In this document: piece by piece, positions 1-7,803 of the stretch
Numbering within the stretch: the first letter of the stretch is position 1
How the letters are laid out: every line of letters begins with the position of its first letter
Assembly (NCBI GenBank): GCA_041914785.1
Contig: JAYSCT010000001.1
Location: 124,001 to 188,000 of the forward strand
Reading direction: 5' to 3'
Source of the DNA: Pelomonas sp041914785
Lineage (GTDB): Bacteria; Pseudomonadota; Gammaproteobacteria; Burkholderiales; Burkholderiaceae_C
DNA: 64,000 bases
Made by a program: the position numbers and the translations under genes
The notes under the pieces: generated by a model
Seen by the model: the letters and a program-made list of their open reading frames with translations, nothing else
Database searches by the model: none
Told to the model about the DNA's origin: nothing

Positions 1-2
1 TC

Positions 3-140
3 TGGGTCGTGATAGTAGGTTTGCTTATCTCTGTGGCTTCGTCAATTTACACCAGCATAGCCATTCCCAGTGCATTTCCAATACCGAACCTGCCAGGCGT
101 TTCAAAGCCGATCGAAGAGGCGGCGAGTTCGCCGCGCTAG
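3..140 (+). CDS. C-terminal end of a membrane protein (partial)
   Basis: This frame is open from the first bases of the window to a TAG at 138-140 and encodes 45 residues. The first half is a hydrophobic stretch rich in Val, Ile, Leu and Ser that would make one membrane helix. It is followed by a Pro-rich piece and a short polar tail. The beginning lies outside the window, so neither family nor length can be judged. Base composition is less GC-rich than in the genes downstream, as in the rest of the first 420 bases, which hints at acquired or decaying DNA. It could also be chance: the only support is the open frame and the helix-like composition. Confidence 0.35.
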   Translation, partial: WVVIVGLLISVASSIYTSIAIPSAFPIPNLPGVSKPIEEAASSPR

Positions 141-190
141 TGCACACGCACGGATTCAGGTCTCCCGGATCGCAGATTTGGGGTCACAGA

Positions 191-321
191 ATCGGGATCG
201 GGGTCAGGTCTTAAATTTAAACTCCAGAGCGCCTAAACTGTAGTCCGAGTCAAACACCGCTTCTCGAGGGCTATCTTCTGGTCAACCATTTGAAGCCGGT
301 GTTTAAATTTGAGATCCCGAT
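191..321. repeat. Imperfect inverted repeat in the AT-richer leader region
   Basis: The left arm (191-222) contains ATCGGG, then a short variable part, then AAATTTAAAC. The right arm (301-321) is its reverse complement: GTTTAAATTT followed by GATCCCGAT with small changes. The 78 bases between them have no convincing gene. AT-rich arms of this kind are often left as remnants of small transposon ends or of repeats mobilised by REP-associated transposases, but no transposase is present here. No gene is visible between 141 and 426. Confidence 0.5.
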
Positions 322-426
322 TTCCGATTTCTCCGCACGAACTCGCACTGACCCGAGCAGCTTTACGTCGCAGTCTTGCGCGGCTGGTCGCCTTTCCTTA
401 CGATTCAAGAATTTGAAAGGAAATCT

Positions 427-651
427 ATGGCCGACGCCACCCTCACAGCCAAGGGCCAGACCACCATCCCCAAGGAGATCCGCGAGCGCCTGGGGCTGGA
501 ACCCGGCGACAAGCTGACCTTCACGACGCTCAGCGACGGCACCGTCGTCATGCGCGCCAAGACGGGTCGCCTGCTGGACCTAGCCGGCAGCCTGACCCGC
601 CCCGGCCAGCCCACAGTTGGCGTCGAGGACATGAAACCTCTGCGCGGCTGA
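427..651 (+). CDS. AbrB/MazE-type antitoxin
   Basis: A 74-residue protein with a SpoVT-AbrB swapped-hairpin DNA-binding domain over about residues 4-45: a TLTAKGQTTIPKEIRERL-type start, then the G-D-K-L strand motif. In type II toxin-antitoxin pairs such proteins bind and neutralise the toxin through their C-terminal tail and repress their own promoter through the AbrB domain. The ATG at 427 was chosen because AAAGGAAA lies just upstream. An earlier in-frame ATG at 376 would add a tail with no family resemblance. The PIN-domain toxin gene follows 15 bp downstream, which fixes the role. Identification of the fold is secure; the cognate pairing is inferred from position. Confidence 0.85.
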   Translation: MADATLTAKGQTTIPKEIRERLGLEPGDKLTFTTLSDGTVVMRAKTGRLLDLAGSLTRPGQPTVGVEDMKPLRG

Positions 652-666
652 CCCGGCAACACGACA

Positions 667-1071
667 TTGAGCATCGCCATCGACACCAACGTCCTCGTCC
701 GCCTGCTGGTGCGCGACGACGAGGCGCAGTTCCGCGCGGCCCGGCGGCTGGTCGAACAGGCTCAGGCCGCCGGCGAGCCGCTGCTGATCGTGCTGGGCGT
801 GCTGCTGGAAACGGAGTGGGTGCTGCGCAGCCGCTACCGGCTCGACAAGGCTGCTATCGCCGCCACGTTCGCGCGACTGCTGGAGACCGACGGCGTCTTG
901 CTGGAACATGAGCCCACCGCGGAGGAAGCGCTCTACATCTGGAACCAGCACCCGTCAGCCGATTTCGCGGACTGCCTACACAGTGCCCGAGCGGCGCAAC
1001 TGGGGCGAAGGCGCTTCATCACGTTCGACGCCGGCGCGGCCCGGCTGCCGCGCGGTGAGTTGCTTGAATAA
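667..1071 (+). CDS. PIN-domain ribonuclease toxin (VapC-like)
   Basis: A 134-residue PIN-domain protein. The first acidic residue of the metal site lies in the start motif AIDTNVLVRLLVRDD. A conserved Glu follows in the LLETEWVLR helix, and the late acidic pair is in SADFADCLHSARA. PIN toxins are Mg-dependent endoribonucleases that cut tRNA or rRNA and are held inactive by their antitoxin. The start is a TTG at 667; no ATG fits between the antitoxin stop and the PIN motif. It lies 15 bp after the AbrB-type antitoxin gene, so the two form one operon. RNA target unknown. Confidence 0.85.
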   Translation: MSIAIDTNVLVRLLVRDDEAQFRAARRLVEQAQAAGEPLLIVLGVLLETEWVLRSRYRLDKAAIAATFARLLETDGVLLEHEPTAEEALYIWNQHPSADFADCLHSARAAQLGRRRFITFDAGAARLPRGELLE

Positions 1072-1169
1072 GCCGCCTGGCACCTGCCCATTCACTCGTC
1101 CCCCGCTCGCCGCTGGGCTGCCGCTGTCTTGCGTGCCACAGCTCGTGCGTGTGCCCAGAATTCGATCCC

Positions 1170-1565
1170 ATGCGCATCACCGCCCTGCTCCTTCCCGCAC
1201 TGCCCGTGGTCCTGCTGCTGCAGACGGCCAACGCCGCCCCGCTGCCCCCCGCCGCCCGCGCCGAGGTCGACGCGCTGCTGACCCGCCTGCAGGCCTCCGG
1301 CTGCGAGTTCAACCGCAACGGCAGCTGGTATGCCGGCGCCGACGCCAAGGCGCACCTGTTGAAGAAGCTGGACTACCTCGAAGGCAAGGACCTCGTGAAG
1401 ACCGCCGAGCAGTTCATCGAGCAGGGTGCCTCCAGCAGCAGCATGAGCGGCAAGCCCTACCTGGTGCGCTGCGCGGGCAAGGCGCCGGTGGAAAGCGGCA
1501 AATGGCTGGCAGCGGAGCTCCAGCAGGTGCGGGCGGCACGCGGGGCGTCGGCGCCGGCGCGGTGA
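1170..1565 (+). CDS. Secreted DUF5329 family protein
   Basis: A 131-residue protein with a clear Sec signal peptide: a hydrophobic core rich in Leu and Pro, ending in an Ala-Asn-Ala-Ala cleavage region near residue 20. The mature part shows the pattern I associate with DUF5329: SGCEFNRNGSWY, then A-HLL-KK, a TAEQFI helix, and SSMSGKPYLVRC, with two Cys that could form a disulfide in the periplasm. The family has no known function. The ATG at 1170 was preferred over a GTG at 1149 because it places the signal peptide at the N-terminus. It stands alone between two toxin-antitoxin pairs. Confidence 0.75.
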   Translation: MRITALLLPALPVVLLLQTANAAPLPPAARAEVDALLTRLQASGCEFNRNGSWYAGADAKAHLLKKLDYLEGKDLVKTAEQFIEQGASSSSMSGKPYLVRCAGKAPVESGKWLAAELQQVRAARGASAPAR

Positions 1566-1634
1566 GCGCCGCAACGCCGGCCGCATCACGGGGCACAACG
1601 CGGGTAACGCACCCTGCCCCGAAGCCCCCTACAA

Positions 1635-1653
1635 TCTGACCTGTCTGGTCAGA
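1635..1653. promoter_or_regulatory. Palindromic operator candidate of the Phd/VapC pair
   Basis: A perfect 7-bp inverted repeat, TCTGACC and GGTCAGA, with a 5-base centre ends 11 bases before the antitoxin start codon. Phd-type antitoxins repress their own operon through short palindromes in this position, so this is the likely autoregulatory site. Confidence 0.6.
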
Positions 1654-1664
1654 AAGACGAAATC

Positions 1665-1922
1665 ATGCAATCCTGGCAAATGCAGGCCGCCAAGGCCAAG
1701 CTGTCCGAAGTGGTGAAGCAGGCCCAGGACAGCGGGCCGCAGGACATCACGCTGCATGGCCGCTCGGTCGCCGTGGTGCTGTCACGAGCCGATTTCGAGC
1801 GCCTCTCGGGTCAGACAGACACGCTGCTGGCCTTCATGCAGCGCTCGCCGCTGGCCGGCCTCGACGACGAGTTGCCCGACTTCCCCCGCGACACCAGCCT
1901 GACCCGGGACGTGGCGTTGTGA
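1665..1922 (+). CDS. Phd/YefM-type antitoxin
   Basis: An 85-residue antitoxin. It begins MQSWQMQAAKAKLSEVVKQA, the typical Phd/YefM N-terminal fold with the 'AK-LSE' helix, followed by DITLHGRSVAVVLSRADFERL, the second helix-strand unit that completes the DNA-binding dimer. The C-terminal 30 residues are acidic and probably disordered until they wrap the toxin. Its stop codon overlaps the GTG start of the PIN toxin (1919-1922), so the two are translationally coupled. A palindrome just upstream is the likely autoregulation site. Confidence 0.88.
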   Translation: MQSWQMQAAKAKLSEVVKQAQDSGPQDITLHGRSVAVVLSRADFERLSGQTDTLLAFMQRSPLAGLDDELPDFPRDTSLTRDVAL

Positions 1923-2341
1923 GCTATCTGCTGGACACCAACGTGCTGTCCGAACTGCGGCGCCGCCAGCCCGACCCCAACGTGGCCGCATGGTTCCGGC
2001 AGCGCCCGCCCGGCACGCTGTACCTCAGCGTGTTGACACTGGGCGAAATCCGCAAGGGCGTCGAAGCCATGGCCGACGCGTCCAAGCGACTGCCCATGCT
2101 GGACTGGCTGGAAACCGAGCTGCCGGCCTTCTTCACCGGCCGCATCCTCGACATCGACAAGCCCGTGGCCGACCGCTGGGGCCGCCTGGTCGCAGAAGCG
2201 GGCCGGCCGCTACCCGCCATCGACAGCCTGCTGGCTGCGACCGCCGCGCAGCACGGCCTCATCCTCGTGACCCGCAACGTGCGGGACGTGCAGGGCCTGG
2301 CTGGCGTGACGGTGTTCAACCCCTGGGATGAGCCCGCCTGA
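1919..2341 (+). CDS. PIN-domain toxin (VapC/FitB-like)
   Basis: A 140-residue PIN ribonuclease. Acidic site residues are visible in YLLDTNVLSELRR (first Asp), LTLGEIRKGV (Glu), and LPAIDSLLAATAAQHG followed by LVTRNVRDV (late Asp residues). The sequence is of the FitB type that usually pairs with Phd or FitA antitoxins. The GTG start at 1919 overlaps the antitoxin stop. The 3' end overlaps the start of pbpC by 14 bp, so toxin transcription may read into that gene. It is not similar in detail to the PIN toxin at 667, so the two pairs are separate acquisitions rather than a duplication. Confidence 0.88.
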   Translation: MSYLLDTNVLSELRRRQPDPNVAAWFRQRPPGTLYLSVLTLGEIRKGVEAMADASKRLPMLDWLETELPAFFTGRILDIDKPVADRWGRLVAEAGRPLPAIDSLLAATAAQHGLILVTRNVRDVQGLAGVTVFNPWDEPA

Positions 2342-4691
2342 CGCCGACGCACGTTGGCGGCGCATCGAGCTGGCAGTCGCCGCGCTGCTGCTGCTCGTGC
2401 TGGCCCTCGACTTCGCCTTCCCCCTGCCCCAACCCGCCGCCGAGTCCCCCACGCTGACCGTGCTGGCCGCCGACGGCACGCCGCTGCGCAGCTGGGCCAG
2501 CGACGACGGCGCGCAGCGCCACCCGACGACGCCCGAGGCCGTGTCGCCGCGCTACCTGGCCGCGCTGCTGCACTACGAGGACCGCTGGTTCCGCTGGCAC
2601 CCGGGCGTCAACCCCGTCGCGCTGGCGCGCGCCGCGTGGCAGTGGGCGCGGCACGGGCGCATCGTGTCGGGCGGGTCCACGCTGACGATGCAGGTGGCCC
2701 GCCTCGTCGACGACCGTGCCGCCGGCCGCAGCGTGCTGGCCAAGCTGCGGCAGATCGCCCGCGCGCTGCAGCTGGAGCTGCACCTAAGCAAACGAGACAT
2801 CCTGGCGCTCTACCTGAACCTCGCGCCCATGGGCGGTCCGCTGGAAGGCGTGGAGACGGCCAGCCGCGCCTACCTCGGCAAGGGCGCCGCGGACCTGTCT
2901 CACGCCGAGGCCGCGTTGCTCGTCGCGCTGCCGCAATCGCCCACGCGGTTGCGCCCCGACCGCGCCGTGCAGGCGGCCCAGCATGCGCGCGACAAAGTGC
3001 TCACGCGCATGCAGACGCTGGGCGTGTGGACGGCCGCCGACGTGGCCGACGCGAAGCTGGAACGCGTCTTCGCGCCGCCGCTGCGCGCACGCTGGCTGGC
3101 GCCGCTGGCCGCCGAGCGGCTGCGCCAGCAGGCGCGGCGGGAAGGCCGGCAGCAGGCCGTCATCCAGACCACGCTGGACGCCGGCCTGCAGGCCCGGCTG
3201 GAGCAGCTGCTGGCCGACCGCCTCAACACGCTGCCCGACGCGAACTCGATGGCGGCGCTGGTCGTCGACAACCGCACGCTGGAGGTGCGCGGCTACGTCG
3301 GCTCGGCGGACTTCACCGACACGCGCCGCGGCGCCCACGTCGACATGGTGCGCGCCCACCGCTCGCCCGGCTCCACGCTCAAGCCCTTCCTGTACGGCAT
3401 GGCGCTGGACGAGGGCCTCGTCCATTCCGAGAGCCTGCTCATCGACGCGCCGCAGAACTTCGGCGGCTACGCGCCGGGCAACTTCCAGGCCGACTTCTCC
3501 GGCCCCGTCAGCGTGGCCGAGGCGCTGCAGCGCTCGCTGAACGTGCCCGCCGTGGACCTGCTGGAACGCCTGGGCGCCGAGCGCTTTGCCGGCCGGCTGC
3601 GCCACGCGGGGCTGCGGCTGCGCATGCCGGCCAACGCGGCGCCCAACCTCAGCCTCATCCTGGGCGGCGGCAGCACGTCGCTGGAAGAACTCGTCGGTGC
3701 CTACACGGCGCTGGCCCGCGGCGGCCTCGCCGGCAAGCCGCGCCTCACGCCCGGTGAGCCCGTGCAGGAGACGCGGCTGATGAGCGAGGGCGCCGCCTTC
3801 ATCGTGCGCGAGATCCTGGAGAACGGCGGCCGCCCCGGCAGCCCGTTCCGCGAGGGCAACCAGCGCGTCGCGTGGAAGACCGGCACCAGCTTCGGCTTCC
3901 GCGACGCGTGGGCGCTGGGCGTGACCGACCGCTACACCTTCGGCGTCTGGGTGGGCCGGCCCGACGGCACGCCCAACCCTGGCCACTTCGGCGCCAACAC
4001 GTCGGCCCCGCTGCTGCGCGACATCGCTGCGGCGCTGGGCCCCGACGAAGCCCGGCAACAACTGGCCCCGCGCCGCCGGCCCGACAGCGTGCGCGCCGTG
4101 CCCATCTGCTGGCCGCTGGGCACGGCCGAGGCCGCCACGCCTCCCGAACACTGCCTGCAGCGCCGTACCGCCTGGACGCTGGACGGCGCCGTGCCGCCCA
4201 CGCTGCCCGACCGGCTGCAGCCCGGCGGCCTCGTACAGGCCGTGTGGACGCAGCACGGCCAGCGCGTGCGCCCCGACTGCGCGCCCGACGCCGTGCGCAC
4301 CGAAGCCGTGCGCTGGCCCACGCTGCTGGGACCCTTCCTCGACGCCGCGCTGCTGGACCCCGCCGAGCGCCTGCCCTGGGCTCCCGGCTGCGCGCCGCGC
4401 ACGCCGTCGGCGCAGGCGCTGCGCATCGTCGGCCTGGAGCCCGGCACCGTGCTGCGGCCCACGCCGGGCCAGCGCGACGTGACGCTGCGGCTGCAGGCCA
4501 TCGGCGCGCAGCAGGGCGTGAGCTGGCTGCTGGACGGCCAGCTCGCCGGCAGCAGCGAGGCCGCCGGCGGCGTGCAGACGCTGACGCTGCGCCAGCCCGG
4601 CACGCATGCGCTGACCGCGCTGGACGGCCGCGGCCGCTGGGCGCGCGTGGGCTTCGAGCTGCAGGCGCCGCCGCGCGCGCCGATGCCCTAA
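2328..4691 (+). CDS. pbpC: Penicillin-binding protein 1C (glycosyltransferase/transpeptidase)
   Basis: A 787-residue class A PBP. A short cytoplasmic piece is followed by a membrane anchor (residues 14-32). The GT51 glycosyltransferase has the catalytic Glu84 in EDRWF and the GGSTLTMQVAR motif at 115-125. The transpeptidase has SxxK at Ser349-Lys352, SLN at 403-405 and KTGT at 517-520. A C-terminal domain from about residue 690, ending near 780, matches the PBP1C-specific beta-sandwich. It polymerises lipid II and may cross-link peptidoglycan in the periplasm. In many proteobacteria pbpC sits beside an alpha-2-macroglobulin gene (yfhM); here the upstream neighbour is instead a toxin gene that it overlaps by 14 bp. 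The start at 2328 gives the usual short N-terminus. Confidence 0.93.
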   Translation: MSPPDADARWRRIELAVAALLLLVLALDFAFPLPQPAAESPTLTVLAADGTPLRSWASDDGAQRHPTTPEAVSPRYLAALLHYEDRWFRWHPGVNPVALARAAWQWARHGRIVSGGSTLTMQVARLVDDRAAGRSVLAKLRQIARALQLELHLSKRDILALYLNLAPMGGPLEGVETASRAYLGKGAADLSHAEAALLVALPQSPTRLRPDRAVQAAQHARDKVLTRMQTLGVWTAADVADAKLERVFAPPLRARWLAPLAAERLRQQARREGRQQAVIQTTLDAGLQARLEQLLADRLNTLPDANSMAALVVDNRTLEVRGYVGSADFTDTRRGAHVDMVRAHRSPGSTLKPFLYGMALDEGLVHSESLLIDAPQNFGGYAPGNFQADFSGPVSVAEALQRSLNVPAVDLLERLGAERFAGRLRHAGLRLRMPANAAPNLSLILGGGSTSLEELVGAYTALARGGLAGKPRLTPGEPVQETRLMSEGAAFIVREILENGGRPGSPFREGNQRVAWKTGTSFGFRDAWALGVTDRYTFGVWVGRPDGTPNPGHFGANTSAPLLRDIAAALGPDEARQQLAPRRRPDSVRAVPICWPLGTAEAATPPEHCLQRRTAWTLDGAVPPTLPDRLQPGGLVQAVWTQHGQRVRPDCAPDAVRTEAVRWPTLLGPFLDAALLDPAERLPWAPGCAPRTPSAQALRIVGLEPGTVLRPTPGQRDVTLRLQAIGAQQGVSWLLDGQLAGSSEAAGGVQTLTLRQPGTHALTALDGRGRWARVGFELQAPPRAPMP

Positions 4692-4747
4692 GCTCGCCGC
4701 CGGGCGCTTCACGCGCGCGCGCCCACACACACATCAGGGAGAACGTC

Positions 4748-5323
4748 ATGCGCCTTCTACTCGCCTCGCTGCTGTCGCTGGCGCTGCTGGCCGGCTGCGC
4801 CACGCCCAGCCCGGCGCCGGCCCCCGCCCCCCCCACCGAGACTGCCGCCGCCAACGCCCAGCACGCCAGGATCTACCAGCTGCAGCACCGGCTCGTGCCG
4901 AACTGGGTGCACAAAAGCTCGGGAGCGTTCTACACGGCGCTGGTCGTGGGCGACCTGGGACGGCTGCGCGAGGTGGCCACCGACCTCGTCTCCGCCGACT
5001 ACGCCGCCGGCATCAAGGTCACGCGCTACCCGGCGCTGGAGGGCGTGCTCATCGAGTACCCCACGCCGCTGACCATGCCGCTGTGCTACTTCGCCTTCGT
5101 GCACGTCAACCCGAAGAGCAGCAGCGGCTACGACATCTACACCTACGAGAAGACCATGGCCTTCCCCGGCATGGAAGACGTCCGCGGCGTGGTGGGCAGC
5201 TGGTCGCCCGACGGCGGCAGGCACAGCAACCTGGGCACCCGCCGCTATCAAGACGCTGAGTCTTTCGTGCGGGACCTGCCGCTCCAACAGAATCCGAGCA
5301 AAACTGCCGAGAAGCCCGCCTGA
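4748..5323 (+). CDS. Predicted lipoprotein, unknown family
   Basis: A 191-residue protein with a lipoprotein signal: a Leu-rich core ending in the lipobox LLAGC near residue 18, then a Pro/Ala spacer. AGGGAGAA lies just upstream of the ATG at 4748. The mature part has aromatic-rich strands (VPNWVHKSSGAFYTALVV, PLCYFAFVHVNP) but I recognise no enzyme motif. It probably sits on the inner face of the outer membrane. It starts 56 bp after pbpC on the same strand and may be cotranscribed with it, which would fit a cell-envelope role, but that is only context. Confidence 0.7.
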   Translation: MRLLLASLLSLALLAGCATPSPAPAPAPPTETAAANAQHARIYQLQHRLVPNWVHKSSGAFYTALVVGDLGRLREVATDLVSADYAAGIKVTRYPALEGVLIEYPTPLTMPLCYFAFVHVNPKSSSGYDIYTYEKTMAFPGMEDVRGVVGSWSPDGGRHSNLGTRRYQDAESFVRDLPLQQNPSKTAEKPA

Positions 5324-5415
5324 CGAAAGCCAGGCCCCCTGGCCTTCGCTAAGCTGCCATGCTTGGGCGCGAAGATCGTGCCTGCTGACCGCCCTGTCAT
5401 GCGGTCCCTCCCACC

Positions 5416-6768
5416 ATGAATGAGCTGTTGATCTGGATCCTGGCTGCCGCGGTCGCGGTGGTCGTCGTGTGGCTGATCTGGCTGGGCCGTCGGCGCCAGC
5501 AGCGGGCGCGCGACGCCGCCGAGCACCGCGAGTCGCAGCGTGCGCTGCTCGAACAGGCCGAGCACGCCGCACGCGCGCAGCGCCTGGCCAACGAACGCGA
5601 GGCTGCCGCCCCGGCGGCCGAGCCGCCGCTGGCCGCCGCCGCCGAGGCGCGGCGCCTGGCCGAGGAGGCGCACCAGAGCGCCGACGCCGAGCGCGAGGCC
5701 GCAGACATCACGCGCCGCATCGCCGAAGCCGAAGCGGCCCGCCGCGCGGCCGAACAGCCACTGGCCCGCGAGGAAGAGCAACGCCTGGCCCGAGAACTCG
5801 CCGAGCGCGAGGCCGCCGAGCAGGCCGCTGCAGACGCGCAGCGGGCAGCGGCGGCAGAGCGCGCCGCGGCAGAGGCCCGCGAGCGGGAGGCCGCCGAAGC
5901 CGCCGCGCGTGAGCAAGCCCAGCGCGCCGCTGCCGAACAGGCCGCGCGCGAGGCAGAGGAAGCCGCCCAAGCCGCCCGCCTGGCGGCCGAAGCTGACGCG
6001 GCCCGCGCCGCCGCCGAACAGCAGGCCCGTGAGGCCGCCGAGCGCGAGGCTGCGCAAGCCGCTGAACGCGAGCGGGCGGAACGCGAAGCGGCCGAGGCCG
6101 CGGCGCGCGCCCAGGCCGAGCGCGAGGCTGCCGAGGCCGCCGCCCGAGACCTCGCCGCGCGTGAGGCCGCCGCCGAGGCCGCCCGCCAGGCGGCGCAAGC
6201 CGAGGCGGACCGCCTGGCTGCCGAAGCCCGCGAGCAAGCCAGACGTGAAGCCGCCGCCGCGGCGCGCGCCCAGGCCGAACGCGAGGCGGCCGAAGCGGCA
6301 GCGCGGGCGCAAGCCGAGCGTGACGCCGCTGACGAGGCTGCGCGTCAGGCCACCGCCGCGGCCGCCCAGCCCACCCGCGAACTGCGCGCCGACGAGACGT
6401 TGGTGCTGGTCGCCGACGACTCCAAGATCGTGCGCGTCAAGCTCAGCCGCCTGCTGGCCGCGCAGACCTACCGTGTCGCGCTGGCCGAGAGCGGCGAACA
6501 GGCGCTGGAGCTGCTGGCCGCCGAGCGCCCGCACGTGCTCATCACCGATGTCGAGATGCCCGGCATCGACGGCTTCGAGCTGACCCGCCAAGTACGCGCC
6601 GCACCGGCCACGGCCGAGCTGCCGGTGCTGATGATCACGTCGTCCGACGACAAGCAGGAACAGGCCCGCGCGGCGGGCGTGACCCAGCTGCTGGGCAAGC
6701 CGTTCTCCGAGGAGGCACTGCTGGCCGCCATCGAGCAGGCAAGGCTGGCAGTGCGCGTGCCGGCGTGA
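5416..6768 (+). CDS. Membrane-anchored Ala-rich coiled coil with C-terminal receiver domain
   Basis: A 450-residue protein with three parts. Residues 4-24 form a membrane helix followed by an Arg-rich stop-transfer stretch. Residues 30 to about 320 are a long Ala/Glu/Arg coiled coil full of AEREAAEAAARAQAE-type repeats. Residues 327-446 are a complete receiver domain: the acidic pair in LVADDSK, phospho-acceptor Asp378 in LITDVEMPG, and Lys428 in LGKPF. A receiver at the end of a membrane-tethered coiled coil has no DNA-binding or enzyme output, so phosphorylation may change assembly or partner binding at the membrane. No kinase is adjacent. The GC-rich repeats could in part be replication slippage products. 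The domain reading is clear; the function is unknown. Confidence 0.8.
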   Translation: MNELLIWILAAAVAVVVVWLIWLGRRRQQRARDAAEHRESQRALLEQAEHAARAQRLANEREAAAPAAEPPLAAAAEARRLAEEAHQSADAEREAADITRRIAEAEAARRAAEQPLAREEEQRLARELAEREAAEQAAADAQRAAAAERAAAEAREREAAEAAAREQAQRAAAEQAAREAEEAAQAARLAAEADAARAAAEQQAREAAEREAAQAAERERAEREAAEAAARAQAEREAAEAAARDLAAREAAAEAARQAAQAEADRLAAEAREQARREAAAAARAQAEREAAEAAARAQAERDAADEAARQATAAAAQPTRELRADETLVLVADDSKIVRVKLSRLLAAQTYRVALAESGEQALELLAAERPHVLITDVEMPGIDGFELTRQVRAAPATAELPVLMITSSDDKQEQARAAGVTQLLGKPFSEEALLAAIEQARLAVRVPA

Positions 6769-6801
6769 TGTGGGCCCCTCGCCTGTCTCGCTGAACGCGA
6801 A

Positions 6802-7161
6802 TCAGCTGCTGCTGCTCCGCTGCACCTCGCGCGCCCAGCGCGGCGCCCATTGCATCAGCGGCTCCAGTGCCACCAGCAGCTTGCGGCCCTGCGCGCCCAG
6901 CCGGTACCCGCTGCCAGCGTCATGCTCCACGAGCAAGGCCTCGCGCAGCTCCGCCAGCCGCTGGTTCAGCACCGAGGCCGACACATCGCCGCAGGCTGCC
7001 TGCAGCGCGCGGAAGTTCAGGCAGGCCTCGTCGCCGCGCAGCTCCCACAGGATGCGCAGCGTCCAGCGGCGCTGGAACAGCTCCAGCGCGGCGTTCAGCG
7101 CGTCCTTGCCGGAGGCTGGCGTGTCGTCGGCCAGCAGCGCGGCCAGGCGTGTCGTCGTCAT
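6802..7161 (-). CDS. HxlR-family transcriptional regulator
   Basis: A 119-residue winged-helix protein with the HxlR pattern: a helix leading to RRWTLRILWELRGDEACLNFRALQ, then the recognition region VSASVLNQRLAELREALLVEHD and the wing GSGYRLGAQGRKLL. HxlR proteins are dimeric and usually control a neighbouring gene in answer to aldehydes, quinones or redox signals. It is divergent from the carboxymuconolactone-decarboxylase-like gene at 7225, with 63 bp between the starts and two similar inverted repeats in that gap. It has no conserved Cys at the N-terminus such as YodB/HypR use, so the signal is not evident. Confidence 0.88.
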   Translation of the reverse strand: MTTTRLAALLADDTPASGKDALNAALELFQRRWTLRILWELRGDEACLNFRALQAACGDVSASVLNQRLAELREALLVEHDAGSGYRLGAQGRKLLVALEPLMQWAPRWAREVQRSSSS

Positions 7162-7224
7162 GCTTTGATTTTAGAAGCAACAGCGGCTAGAGTTCGTCCA
7201 CCGAAACGCTTCTGATTTCGAAGC
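7161..7224. promoter_or_regulatory. Divergent promoter with two HxlR operator candidates
   Basis: Two 17-bp sites share the arms GCTT and GAAGC around a GATTT core. One copy (7162-7178, with a further T/A pair outside it) overlaps the HxlR start codon. The other (7208-7224) ends exactly before the ATG of the gene at 7225. Their centres are 46 bp apart. The symmetry, the repetition and the position at both starts suggest that the HxlR product binds both and controls the two genes together. Confidence 0.6.
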
Positions 7225-7788
7225 ATGAACACGACGACCGACTCACCCCGCATCGCTCCCCACCCGCTGCCGCTGCCGCCGGACCTGGCCCAGCGCATGG
7301 CGCGGCTGCTGCCCGCCGGCGTGGCGCCGCCGCAGATCTTCCTGACCGTGGCCCGCCACGGCGAGCTGTTCAAGGAGATGGTGGACAGCGGCCTGCTCGG
7401 CCCCACGGGCCTGGCGGACCGCCAGCGCCTGGCGCCGCGGCTGCGCGAGGCCATCATCCTGCGCACCTGCGCGATGAACCGCTGCGACTACGAGTTCCAC
7501 CTGCACGAGCAGACGATCTCGCGCCGCATGGGCCTGAGCGAAGCGCAGATCGCCGACCTGCGTGAGCCCGCGCCCGACACGGCGCTGTGGACGCCCGAGC
7601 TGCTGGCCGTGCTGCGGCTGGTCGACGGCCTGGTGCAGCGCGTGGACGTGGACGACGCCACCTGGGCCGCCGCCCGCGAGCACTTCGACGATGCGGTGCT
7701 CATCGAGATCACCCAGCTCGTGGGCCACTACACCGGTGTGGCGATGCTGGCGGCGCTGGCGCGGCCGGCGCTGGATTTCTACGGTTGA
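7225..7788 (+). CDS. Carboxymuconolactone decarboxylase-like (AhpD fold) protein
   Basis: A 187-residue all-helical protein of the CMD/AhpD family. The core RLREAIILRTCAMNRCDYEFHLHE carries the family's Arg, the two Cys and the His seen at the active centre, but here the Cys are five residues apart instead of the CxxC of AhpD. A second family stretch is VLIEITQLVGHYTGVAMLA. Members range from gamma-carboxymuconolactone decarboxylases to peroxidase-like thiol reductants; the Cys and His favour a redox or detoxification role. Control by the divergent HxlR regulator is likely because an inverted repeat abuts its start codon. Confidence 0.85.
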   Translation: MNTTTDSPRIAPHPLPLPPDLAQRMARLLPAGVAPPQIFLTVARHGELFKEMVDSGLLGPTGLADRQRLAPRLREAIILRTCAMNRCDYEFHLHEQTISRRMGLSEAQIADLREPAPDTALWTPELLAVLRLVDGLVQRVDVDDATWAAAREHFDDAVLIEITQLVGHYTGVAMLAALARPALDFYG

Positions 7789-7803
7789 GACGCCGACGAG
7801 ACG

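Noticed and set aside
290..517. A 75-codon plus frame overlapping the AbrB-type antitoxin start
   Set aside because: It has no domain, begins inside the inverted repeat, and conflicts with the well-supported antitoxin frame.
2784..4730. A minus-strand frame of 648 codons opposite pbpC
   Set aside because: pbpC has all catalytic motifs; the opposite frame is a GC-driven shadow.
5600..6340. Possible tandem DNA repeat array in the coiled-coil gene
   Set aside because: The repeats are of amino acid type (Ala/Glu/Arg heptads) with varied codons; no perfect DNA unit recurs in register.
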